A stretch of 11,359 bases of DNA from Xanthobacteraceae bacterium (GTDB lineage: Bacteria; Pseudomonadota; Alphaproteobacteria; Rhizobiales; Xanthobacteraceae), in assembly GCA_030043175.1 (NCBI GenBank), contig JASHYD010000504.1, positions 1 to 11,359 of the forward strand, written 5' to 3'. The translations under genes and the position numbers were made by a program. Numbering within the stretch: position 1 is the first letter of the stretch; each line of letters opens with the position of its first letter. Below the pieces are notes generated by a model. It was not told the DNA's origin. It was given only the letters and a program-made list of their open reading frames with translations, and made no database searches. Shown piece after piece: positions 1 through 6,592 of the stretch.

Positions 1-2
1 GG

Positions 3-107
3 GCGCTCTGCGTGGAGACGCACGAGGCATGGCTTGAAGCGCACATCTATCTGAACATGCAACTCTTGAAGGAACACAAAAAGGAGGAACTGCGCAAAGC
101 GGCCTGA
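3..107 (+). CDS. C-terminal tail of a truncated gene, possibly an IS256-type transposase
   Basis: An open frame runs in from the left edge and stops at TGA 105-107, giving 34 residues that end in a charged helix-like tail (KEHKKEELRKAA). The motif THEAWLEAHIYLNM is loosely like the end of IS256/mutator-family transposases, which often finish with an (E/D)-W...RYL stretch; this is recollection, not a computed match. The start and all catalytic residues lie outside the window. It could equally be an unrelated protein. What is solid is only that a plus-strand frame terminates here. Confidence 0.4.
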   Translation, partial: ALCVETHEAWLEAHIYLNMQLLKEHKKEELRKAA

Positions 108-462
108 GAGGCTCAGGACCCCACCAAGGGGATGGAAGCCACCCCTCTCCGCCGCCGTCGCTCGCCAGGATTTGCGAGCGAGCGACGGCGGCTCCGATGG
201 GATGGCTTCGCCGGACCCCATGACCAAATTTGCTGAACTTGATGCACACAACTAACACACGCCCAGGGCCGCGGATTTTTTGATTGCCACCGCTGTGGAG
301 GCCGCAGGGCCGCGGGTAGTTGCGGCAGTTACGCGCGGCGAGTGCGCCGTATGGCTGGGGCGCGCGCCCACTGCTTCGCCAACATTGCGATGTGCGCTGC
401 GAGCCCCTCGCTATCAACATGGCCAGGATAGCAGGCGCGGCTTCTTTGCCCCGCTTGGCGGG
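108..462. other. Gene-less stretch between the truncated gene and the nuclease
   Basis: No convincing reading frame is seen here. It holds the 152-191 hairpin and a short GC hairpin at 450-462 (CCCGC-TTG-GCGGG) directly after the nuclease stop codon. That second hairpin lacks a T-run in the nuclease direction, so termination there is only possible. Sequence around 225-255 could be the outer end of an insertion element, but no terminal repeat partner is visible. Confidence 0.4.
152..191. repeat. Perfect 14-bp inverted repeat (hairpin)
   Basis: Positions 152-165 (CCGCCGTCGCTCGC) pair perfectly with 178-191 across a 12-nt loop. The hairpin lies 45 nt after the stop of the truncated gene at the left edge. 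It has no following T-run, so it is not a textbook intrinsic terminator. It could act as a transcript-end hairpin or as part of a mobile-element end. Confidence 0.6.
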
Positions 463-1347
463 CTATTGCTTTCCAAGCACCTTATTCAGAATGAGTGCAA
501 GACGCACCCCGGCCTTACTCAGCTGCTGGGCAACGTCGTCGGTGGCGGTCGAAATATATTCCTCCGTCAGACGATAGCTGCCACGGGTTGACGGTTCGGG
601 AAGCTGTCCATAAGCGTCCTCTTTGGCGACCTTGAAGGACTCCATGGCCCAATCCGAGGGTGAGCCGGCCTGCCATGCGCTTATCTGGCCTTTGGAAATG
701 TGTCCGATCAAATCGGAGGCAATGCTTTTCGGGTCGGTTTCAAGCTGGTTAACGAACTCAGTATCCCAATAATGGTGAAGGTTTCCAGCTCTGAACCCTG
801 CGGCTGAGACCTTTTTGTTGTTGCCGCCACGGTCGTTGTCATCCGATGAGTGCAACGGCTGATGCAAGTCGCCGACGAAGTGCAGGAGAAATTTCAACGC
901 TACGACTTGTTCTTCTAGATCAGTCGCGGGGTTTGCGAGCTCTGCCGCGAACTCTTGAATCTTGTCGACCACACAATCGACGGCCGGACCATCGGAGGCA
1001 ACAGTGCCCGTTGGGACGGGCGGATAATTGAAGCAGGCCTTATCGAGGTCCGGCGCTTTGATCTCGATATCGACGAAGTGCCACTGACTCGTCCTTTGTC
1101 GGCCGCCCCCCGTGTTGGCATCTCGGAACTTGTCAGCCCACGTCGCGGCATTGGCGATATCATGAGCCGTCAGCGAGTCGGTGTCGGCCGCGAGCAAGGC
1201 GTTGACCCGCTTGCGAACATCGCTGTCCAGAAAGGATTGGGCGACAAGGGCCACGACTTTGTGGCCGTCGTCACCCCAGGCGAGTGCCTGGTGCGGTTGA
1301 GCGATGGTTGTCGCCAGCGCAAGCGTTCCCGCAGCAATCAATTTCAT
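463..1347 (-). CDS. Secreted S1/P1-type zinc nuclease
   Basis: Predicted 294-residue exported phosphodiesterase of the S1/P1 family, which uses a three-zinc cluster to cut single-stranded nucleic acids to 5'-nucleotides. Residues 1-23 form a signal peptide ending ALA. Cleavage would leave Trp24 as the mature N-terminus, as the family requires because that residue is itself a zinc ligand. All other expected ligands are visible: H29 (WGDDGHK), D72 (WADK), H90 (QWHFVDI), H156 and D160 (HFVGDLHQPLH), H166, H191 and D195 (LHHYWDTEF). The start at 1345-1347 was chosen because an AGGGGG Shine-Dalgarno lies 7 nt upstream and the signal peptide begins there; the frame extends further upstream without signal-peptide character. 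Length is typical. It would act in the periplasm or outside the cell, probably scavenging phosphate or nucleosides. A CRP-type palindrome lies about 57 bp upstream. Confidence 0.95.
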   Translation of the reverse strand: MKLIAAGTLALATTIAQPHQALAWGDDGHKVVALVAQSFLDSDVRKRVNALLAADTDSLTAHDIANAATWADKFRDANTGGGRQRTSQWHFVDIEIKAPDLDKACFNYPPVPTGTVASDGPAVDCVVDKIQEFAAELANPATDLEEQVVALKFLLHFVGDLHQPLHSSDDNDRGGNNKKVSAAGFRAGNLHHYWDTEFVNQLETDPKSIASDLIGHISKGQISAWQAGSPSDWAMESFKVAKEDAYGQLPEPSTRGSYRLTEEYISTATDDVAQQLSKAGVRLALILNKVLGKQ

Positions 1348-1403
1348 ACGAAATCCCCCTCGGTTGTGGTCCCGCCACAATACGCGAGTCCGTCCTACGG
1401 CAA

Positions 1404-1419
1404 TGTGACGAAAGTCACA
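1404..1419. promoter_or_regulatory. CRP-type operator upstream of the S1/P1 nuclease
   Basis: TGTGACGAAAGTCACA is a perfect TGTGA-N6-TCACA palindrome, the CRP consensus. Read toward the nuclease on the minus strand, a possible -10 element TATTGT occupies 1382-1377, which would put transcription start near 1370. The site would then be centred close to -41.5, the classic class II activator position. The -10 and start site are inferred; the palindrome is seen directly. It is distinct from the FixK/FNR motif (TTGAT-N4-ATCAA). Confidence 0.65.
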
Positions 1420-1878
1420 GAGAGGGAAAAATTGACCGCCGGGTAAACGACTCTGTACAACACGCTGTTCGCACAATCATATGGTCCAGCGGGATAGCGG
1501 TTGATTGGCCCGCGTTGCTTCGGCTTAAATATAATGACGCGTCATGGGCAGGACGTGTGTATCCAGCCCGTTTCCGGCGATGGAGGCCGCCCAAGCTCCG
1601 GCAACGGGCTGATGACTCCTACGGTTGCTCTGCGCGGTTACCGTTTGCGGTGGAGACGCAGGTGCATCAGCAGGGTTGCGGGTAGGGCAGTCGGCAACAT
1701 TTCCCTTCCACAAAGCACAACGCATCAGCCCATAGCCGATACCGTTTGTCGAGCAGCTTGATGTGAAGGCCGCGAGGCGACCATGGTCGAAACGGGGGGC
1801 TGCCGAAGTAAACAAAAGTAAGGATCAGGAATCAACAGAGCGTGGGAGTTGGTTGATGAATTCACTCATCGGACCACA
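1420..1878. other. Gene-less stretch between nuclease promoter and NnrS remnant
   Basis: No reading frame here looks like protein of a known family. Visible structure consists of a TATAAT box fused to a 12-bp palindrome (1530-1545) and a second 12-bp palindrome, CGACCATGGTCG, at 1778-1789. The stretch may be decayed coding sequence or untranslated leader. Confidence 0.4.
1530..1545 (+). promoter_or_regulatory. TATAAT box overlapping a 12-bp palindrome
   Basis: TATAAT at 1530-1535 is immediately overlapped by the perfect palindrome ATGACGCGTCAT (1534-1545). The geometry is that of an operator sitting on a promoter start region. No good -35 box stands at 17 +/- 1 bp (TTGATT at 1501-1506 is 23 bp away), and the only thing downstream is the NnrS remnant. 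If real, it may be a leftover promoter of a lost gene. Confidence 0.3.
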
Positions 1879-2192
1879 ATGCCCGAACATATATTTTCGG
1901 CGTGGGCTAGCAACGGTGGGGCGGTCCGACCCGCTCGGCGCGCCGTTGTCGCGGGAGTCCTGCTAACCGCAATCCCCAATTGGACGGCCGAATGCCGCTC
2001 CAGGGCAGACCATTGGTCGGCCTGCTTGCCTTGTGGGCCGCCGGGGTTGGGGTTCTGGTCTCCGCGAGGCTTGGTCTCCCAATCGTCGCCGCCCTCGATT
2101 TCGCAATTTCGGCCGTGTTGGCAGCTGTCATCGCACGCGAGATCATCGCGGGCCTTGCCTTTTTACTCCCCATCTTGGCAGCGGGCACATAA
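1879..2192 (+). pseudogene. NnrS-family membrane protein remnant (frameshifted, truncated)
   Basis: Two plus-strand frames together encode a piece of an NnrS-like protein, a heme- and copper-containing multi-span membrane protein tied to nitric-oxide stress. Frame 1 gives AVVAGVLLTAIPNWT (1942-1986), the family hallmark. The continuation GRMPLQGRPLVGLLALW is in another frame starting at 1986, consistent with a one-base deletion near 1985. The second frame runs through AREIIAG (to about 2153), then loses similarity and stops at 2190-2192. Upstream, EHIF near 1885 may be the eroded WHAHEMIFG segment. Only about 100 of roughly 400 expected residues remain, so no function is likely. The identification rests on remembered motif patterns. 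Confidence 0.7.
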
Positions 2193-2240
2193 AGAAATAC
2201 CAGTGAACCTGCCTGCTGTCCGTGAAAGATCCTGGGCAAA

Positions 2241-2256
2241 TGTGAGGCACCTCACA
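2241..2256. promoter_or_regulatory. CRP-type operator upstream of the tyrosinase
   Basis: TGTGAGGCACCTCACA is a second perfect TGTGA-N6-TCACA site, with 7-bp perfect arms. Its centre is about 210 bp before the tyrosinase ATG. A weak -10 candidate, TATGAA at 2281-2286, would place transcription start near 2293 and the operator near -44, close to the class II position. That would leave an untranslated leader of about 165 nt, in which no other element is clear. Confidence 0.6.
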
Positions 2257-2458
2257 CGCTACTCCCGATAAACCGTCCAGTATGAAGGCGTTATGGATCG
2301 GTGGCGTACTCGACGCGTAGACCCAGTTTTTCGACTCGTTATGAACGAATGATATGCGCCGCCCCCCGGCTCGCCACCGCGTCGGCTTCATCTGAAGGCG
2401 GTGCTTTACTGCTGCCGCAACCCGTCATCTGCATGGTTTTGAAAAGGGGAACGCCAAT

Positions 2459-3991
2459 ATGTCGTACATACGCAAAAATGTATGGGAGCTAGGCGGGGAC
2501 TGGGCCGACCCAATCCTGTGGTATGCGCGCGGCGTAAAGGCAATGAAGGCACGGGCCCTCAGCGAACCGACGGGATGGCGGTTCTACGGTGCGATACACG
2601 GGATCGACCCAGGGCTATGGCAGCAACTTGGCTATCTGAGTTCCTCGGATCCGACGCCAAGCAGCGCCGATATTAAGGCCTTTTGGAATGAGTGTCAGCA
2701 CGGCAGTTGGTACTTCTTACCTTGGCACCGCGGCTATCTGATCGCCTTCGAAGCCGTCGTTCGGGATGCGGTTATAAAGCTCGGCGGGCCCGCGGAGTGG
2801 GCCCTTCCCTATTGGAATTACTTCAAGCCCAACCAGGATAAGCTGCCACCCGCCTTCGCGTCTGCGGACTGGCCGGATGGGCGCGGCGACAATCCGCTCT
2901 TTGTTCAACAGCGCTACGGTCCGAACAACGACGGAAACGTCTCCGTGCCGGTCGGCATGATCAACCTGAGCGCCCTTGGCGATCCAGACTTCACAGGGGC
3001 CGTGAGCGGCGGCAGCCCTGGCTTCGGCGGAGTGAACACAGGGTTCAGTCACGGTGGCCAGCTTCATGGAGGTATCGAGACGCAGCCGCACGATTGGGTT
3101 CATGGCTTGGTGGGGGGAGAGGATGCGGAATCGGGCCTGCCGGGACTGATGTCCGATCCGGACACGGCTGGGCTCGATCCGATCTTCTGGCTGCACCATG
3201 CCAATATCGACCGACTGTGGGAGGTGTGGCGCCAGAACCCGGCCACTGATGTGGACCCGTCCGACGCGAATTGGGTCAATGGGCCTGCAGCCGTCGGAGA
3301 CCGCGCGTTCACGTTACCGATGCCCGGCGGGGTTCGCTGGACTTACACGCCTGGCGAGATGAGTGATCTCTCGAGGCTCAATTACGCTTACGATGATGTG
3401 TCGCCGCCTGCGGGGACGCCGCAACTGGTTGCGCGGCTGCAGCGGCTCGGAATGAACATGGCGGAGGCCAATGCGCTTGCGAGGAGCACGTTTATGGCTG
3501 GGCCCAAGACCGTTGAACTGCTCGGCGCAAACGACCAGAGCCTGCGACTAGTCGGTGCTGAGGCTAGGACCTCCGTCGCGCTTGAACCCTCGGTTCAACG
3601 CAAGGTATCCGCCAGCCTCCGGCCAGCCAGGGGGGCGGCCCCGCCCGATCGGATCTTCCTGAACCTGGAGAACGTGCGCGGTCTCAGCGACGCAACCGCC
3701 TTTAGCGTCTACATCAACGTGCCCCAGGGTGACGATGCGGCCCAGCATCCCGATCGGCTGGCGGGAAGCATTGCACTGTTCGGCGTGCGCAAGGCAACAT
3801 TGGCCGATGACAAGCACGCGGGCGACGGCCTCACCTTCGTACTTGAGATCACTCATGTCATTGACACCCTGCACCTCCTCGGCGCCCTGAACGCTGCCCA
3901 GCTTCAGGTGAGGCTGGTGCCGGTGAAGCCGATACCGGAGGCGGCACAAATCAGTATCGGTCGCATCAGCGTATTTCGGCAAGGCGCTTAG
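2459..3991 (+). CDS. Tyrosinase / polyphenol oxidase (type-3 copper protein)
   Basis: A 510-residue dicopper oxidase expected to oxidise phenols or catechols to o-quinones, the first step toward melanin-like polymers. CuA ligands are H47, H81 and H90 (PWHRGYL). CuB ligands are H211 and H215 (PHDWVH) plus the HH pair 246-247 (FWLHHANIDRLW). C79-Q-H81 matches the Cys-x-His that forms a thioether bridge in fungal and molluscan enzymes. E207 sits at the waterkeeper position and D212 follows the first CuB histidine, where an Asn often goes with monophenolase activity, so catechol oxidase is possible. YAY (309-311) is the tyrosine motif closing the catalytic core. Residues about 395-508 form a C-terminal beta-rich domain like that covering the active site in plant and fungal proenzymes. 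No signal peptide or Tat motif is seen. AAGGGGA lies 8 nt before the ATG. The DUF2182 gene starts 12 bp downstream. Confidence 0.95.
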   Translation: MSYIRKNVWELGGDWADPILWYARGVKAMKARALSEPTGWRFYGAIHGIDPGLWQQLGYLSSSDPTPSSADIKAFWNECQHGSWYFLPWHRGYLIAFEAVVRDAVIKLGGPAEWALPYWNYFKPNQDKLPPAFASADWPDGRGDNPLFVQQRYGPNNDGNVSVPVGMINLSALGDPDFTGAVSGGSPGFGGVNTGFSHGGQLHGGIETQPHDWVHGLVGGEDAESGLPGLMSDPDTAGLDPIFWLHHANIDRLWEVWRQNPATDVDPSDANWVNGPAAVGDRAFTLPMPGGVRWTYTPGEMSDLSRLNYAYDDVSPPAGTPQLVARLQRLGMNMAEANALARSTFMAGPKTVELLGANDQSLRLVGAEARTSVALEPSVQRKVSASLRPARGAAPPDRIFLNLENVRGLSDATAFSVYINVPQGDDAAQHPDRLAGSIALFGVRKATLADDKHAGDGLTFVLEITHVIDTLHLLGALNAAQLQVRLVPVKPIPEAAQISIGRISVFRQGA

Positions 3992-4003
3992 TCGGGGCTG
4001 CCA

Positions 4004-4762
4004 ATGAAGCGCACCGCGCGCTGGCTCGACGCGTGGCTCGCCGTGCTCGGGTCGATGAGCCTGCTCGCTTGGTCGGTGCTCGCGCTCGAGGGTAGCGACT
4101 TGATACTGCCCACCTTCTGCTCCGGGGTGCTGGGGGCGGTGCCGCTGTCGGTGTCGGTCCATCTTGCACTCGTGTTCAACTCCCCGGCGGAGCTGGCTTT
4201 GCACTGGGCGCTGATGGTCGCCGGCATGATGTCGCCGCTGGTCATCGCACCGCTTCGGCATGTTCGCGACCGAACCTTCGCGAGGCGACGAGTGCGCGCG
4301 ATGCTGCTATTCCTTGTCGGCTACGCGATGGTATGGATGGCCGTGGGCGTGGGGCTGCAGACCATAACGCTAGTTGTGCGATGGGCTTCCCCCACAATAG
4401 TCTGCTTAGGCCTTGCGGTCGGCGCGGCGATGTGGTGGCAGGTCTCGCCCGCCAAGCAGTGGTGCCTGAATCGCTGCCATCAGCGGCCCCCGCTCGCCGC
4501 GTTCGGGGCACCGGCGGCTCGTGACGTGTTCGATTTCGGGCTAAGGAACGGTGCATCATGTGCCGGAGCATGCTGGGCGCTGATGTTATTGACGCTCTTT
4601 CTGGGTCACGGTCAGGTTTTGGGAATGATCGCCGTCACGCTCTTCGTCTTTGCCGAGCGGCTCGAGGACCCAGCCCCGCTGGTATGGCGCTGGCGAGGCC
4701 CCGCAAAGGCCCTTCGCATCATCAGGATGCAGGTTCGCATGCGACTGGCTGCGCGGAGCTGA
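4004..4762 (+). CDS. PpoB2-like DUF2182 metal-binding membrane protein
   Basis: A 252-residue polytopic inner-membrane protein of the DUF2182/PpoB2 family. Hydrophobic segments lie near residues 11-28, 63-83, 98-120, 130-147, 187-200 and 203-217. Signature motifs are the Met-rich MVAGMMSPL (71-79), WQVSPAKQWCLNRCH with C154 and C158 (145-159), and GLRNGASCAGACWALM with C186 and C190 (179-194), all plausible copper ligands. The Marinomonas mediterranea tyrosinase operon pairs tyrosinase PpoB1 with PpoB2, a copper chaperone needed for activity; this gene lies 12 bp after a tyrosinase, so the same role is inferred. The start codon follows only a weak GGGG, so translational coupling to the tyrosinase is likely. 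What it does to copper (import, delivery or chelation) is not shown by sequence. Confidence 0.88.
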   Translation: MKRTARWLDAWLAVLGSMSLLAWSVLALEGSDLILPTFCSGVLGAVPLSVSVHLALVFNSPAELALHWALMVAGMMSPLVIAPLRHVRDRTFARRRVRAMLLFLVGYAMVWMAVGVGLQTITLVVRWASPTIVCLGLAVGAAMWWQVSPAKQWCLNRCHQRPPLAAFGAPAARDVFDFGLRNGASCAGACWALMLLTLFLGHGQVLGMIAVTLFVFAERLEDPAPLVWRWRGPAKALRIIRMQVRMRLAARS

Positions 4763-4795
4763 AAGGCTTCGCGATATTATCGGCGCCGTGAACCC

Positions 4796-4830
4796 GTGGC
4801 GTTCGCGGCGGTGCTGGCCGGGAACGCCGC
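4796..4830 (+). terminator. Hairpin after the tyrosinase-DUF2182 pair
   Basis: GTGGCGTTC (4796-4804) pairs with GAACGCCGC (4822-4830) as a 9-bp stem including one G-U pair, with a 17-nt loop. It lies 34 nt after the DUF2182 stop. No T-run follows, so it would be a rho-aided or RNA-stabilising end at best. Confidence 0.3.
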
Positions 4831-4985
4831 AAATGTAGCTGCCTGGCGCGAACGCCTCGAATGGTCTGCAGGTCGCGACGTGTGCGTGCTGATTTGTTGA
4901 TGGCTTGCTAGATAGACGGTTTCGGTACATGGTACGCGTTCGCGATTTGGTGCAAACTGATCCGTCACACACGACGAGACAGCGC

Positions 4986-6035
4986 ATGGCGGTTTCCAAC
5001 ATCGCAATCCTTCCGACACCGCATTTCACCTGGGATGCTGCAGCGCACCCGCCTATCGCGGGTTTGCGGCCGCTTCGCGACCAAACCTTCCGGCTCGAGC
5101 CTGAAAATGTCGGCGATAAGTTTGTCGTACACAATTACGGTCACGGCGGTGCCGGCATCACCCTGAGCTGGGGTTGCGCGCAAGAAATCGTCAATATCGT
5201 AACGAAGCATGGCTTCGAGCCTGATGAAAGCGTCGCGGTGTTGGGTGCAGGCGTCATGGGCTTGACAGCCGCTACGCTGCTTAGGGCGCTCGGTCTCAAT
5301 GTCACGATCTATGCAAAGGCCTTTCCGCCTCACACGACGTCCAATGTCGCTGGCGGTCAGTGGGCGCCGTCGCTTGTCAATCATGACAACACGACGCGGT
5401 TCGATCGCATTCTGCGGCATGCCTTTGCGATGCATAAAGCAAAAGGTCAGACGTTCGGAGTCTCGCAACGGCTGAACTACACAATAGTCAAGGCCGGGAA
5501 TTTCGAGTCCTGCCCAAGGGATGTCATCCCTGCGCCCCAACAATTCTCACACTTGCCATTCGCCCATCTGACTTCTTCCGGGTATGCCTATTCCACGCTG
5601 TTGGTCGAGCCGCCGATTTTCCTCGCCAAGCTCGTTGACGATCTTAAGATTGCCAACGTCATCACGACTTCGCGAGAATTTCAGAACCTTAGTGAAGTGT
5701 CGGGCATGGCAGAAAACATCATCGTGAACTGTACCGGGCTTGGATCGAAGAATGTTTGTCGGGACCGGCTGGTTCACGCAATCAAGGGACAACTGGTCTT
5801 GCTGCCGCCTCAGTCTAGCCTTCAATATCTCTTTGCAGGACATCACGGCTATCTTTTTCCTCGGCGCGATTCGGTTGTGATCGGTGGTTCGGAGGAATCG
5901 AACCCCGTAGACGACAAGCCCGACATGCGGATCTGCAAACAGATACTCGCCAACGTGAAGGGGATTTTCGAGGGTAACGAGTCCCGCGCCATTGCCGCAG
6001 AGTCGGTTCCTGATTGGGCGATGCGGAGCAAATGA
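4986..6035 (+). CDS. D-amino-acid-oxidase-like FAD enzyme with permuted motif order
   Basis: Predicted 349-residue flavoenzyme of the D-amino-acid/D-aspartate oxidase family, expected to deaminate an amino acid to a 2-oxo acid with H2O2 release. Motifs in order are GLRPLR (26-31, containing the substrate-carboxylate Arg of the family), VVHNYGHGGAGITLSWGCA (47-65, a full match to the family signature), the FAD-binding GAGVMG (87-92), TTSNVAGGQWAP (117-128) and GYLFPRR...IGGS (288-302). In classical enzymes the first two come last, so the order is rotated. The C-terminus ends soon after the CKQIL helix, which fits a complete permuted protein, not a truncation. The ATG at 4986 was chosen; ATG 4929 and TTG 4905 in the same frame are alternatives, and none has a strong Shine-Dalgarno. 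No signal peptide is seen. The gene lies 223 bp after DUF2182 and may be separately transcribed. Confidence 0.88.
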   Translation: MAVSNIAILPTPHFTWDAAAHPPIAGLRPLRDQTFRLEPENVGDKFVVHNYGHGGAGITLSWGCAQEIVNIVTKHGFEPDESVAVLGAGVMGLTAATLLRALGLNVTIYAKAFPPHTTSNVAGGQWAPSLVNHDNTTRFDRILRHAFAMHKAKGQTFGVSQRLNYTIVKAGNFESCPRDVIPAPQQFSHLPFAHLTSSGYAYSTLLVEPPIFLAKLVDDLKIANVITTSREFQNLSEVSGMAENIIVNCTGLGSKNVCRDRLVHAIKGQLVLLPPQSSLQYLFAGHHGYLFPRRDSVVIGGSEESNPVDDKPDMRICKQILANVKGIFEGNESRAIAAESVPDWAMRSK

Positions 6036-6343
6036 GCGCACTGGTTGACCTATTACCTATCAGGCGTTCCGACCGAAGGTCTTCGTGTACCAAGTCGCTG
6101 TGGGAATTTAGCGCCGATTTGCTTCTTCTGCTGAATTCGTCTGCCCGTGCGATGCAATATCGTCTATTATACCGACGACGGAGCGGCGGGGCTCGCTACG
6201 ACGACCGGCAGCACTGCGGAGATTGATCCGTGCTTTCTAGAACCGCGCGCTCTCGCGACCGGTCGCGTTTCTCGGCGGCCTGAATCCGCCAGCTTTGAAA
6301 GGTTGCGTCACCTTGGTAACTTTGAGTTCACCGGGGCCGATGA
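6036..6343. other. Gene-less stretch between amino-acid oxidase and PLD fragment
   Basis: No frame here shows recognisable protein similarity. It probably represents the decayed upstream part of the phospholipase-D-like gene whose end survives from 6344, but I cannot align it to that family. The sequence is GC-rich, like the genes to its left. Confidence 0.35.
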
Positions 6344-6592
6344 AATCGTGGCGAGACGCCGCTCAAACACAAAAAGGGTGATCCGCCTTTACCCGAGGAC
6401 TACCGGGTCATCCACACTCAGGGTGTCAACAAGAGCGACGCCTTCGAGCAATGGGAAGCGGAGTTGAACCAGGCCGGGCACGCGGTCATCCACGACAAGA
6501 TCGTGGTGATTGACCCATTCTCTGACAATTGCGTGGTTGTCACCGGAAGCCACAACCTTGGTTATACGGCGTCCTATTTATCCTGTTACTGA
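6344..6592 (+). pseudogene. Phospholipase-D-like gene fragment (HKD motif)
   Basis: An open frame after TGA 6341-6343 reads through GDPPLPEDYRVIHTQGVNKSD to a textbook HKD catalytic motif, H-D-K-I-V-V-I-D (6491-6514; H-x-K-x4-D), then GSHNLGYTASY. Members of the PLD superfamily carry two such motifs. This looks like the second, with its GS-x-N partner, so the N-terminal half with the first motif is missing. After TASY (6577) similarity ends and the frame closes with LSCY and a stop at 6590-6592, overlapping the 3' end of the convergent propeller gene by 7 bp. No start codon with a ribosome site is seen. The break coincides with a composition change, suggesting disruption by the incoming propeller gene. 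Confidence 0.75.

Noticed and set aside
1348..1476. N-terminal extension of the nuclease from 1476
   Set aside because: It would bury the signal peptide behind 43 residues, ignores the AGGGGG ribosome site, and would run across the CRP-type palindrome.
1525..1815. Minus-strand 96-residue frame
   Set aside because: No family similarity and no ribosome site; it covers palindromic, promoter-like sequence.
1980..2192. A stand-alone 70-residue hydrophobic protein
   Set aside because: It starts at a TTG without a ribosome site, and its sequence continues the NnrS motif found in the preceding frame, so it is a fragment of a broken gene.
4905..4985. Upstream extension of the amino-acid oxidase from TTG 4905 or ATG 4929
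   Set aside because: The added residues (up to 27) are Arg-rich without signal or family similarity and neither start has a ribosome site; kept as alternatives only.
4986..6035. Fusion of the end of one amino-acid oxidase to the start of a second, instead of permutation
   Set aside because: Each motif appears only once and the protein ends neatly before the point where the moved segment would sit; a fusion of two broken copies would leave extra or missing pieces.
6147..6467. Plus-strand 106-residue frame starting with GTG
   Set aside because: It covers part of the PLD fragment in the wrong frame and shows no similarity of its own.
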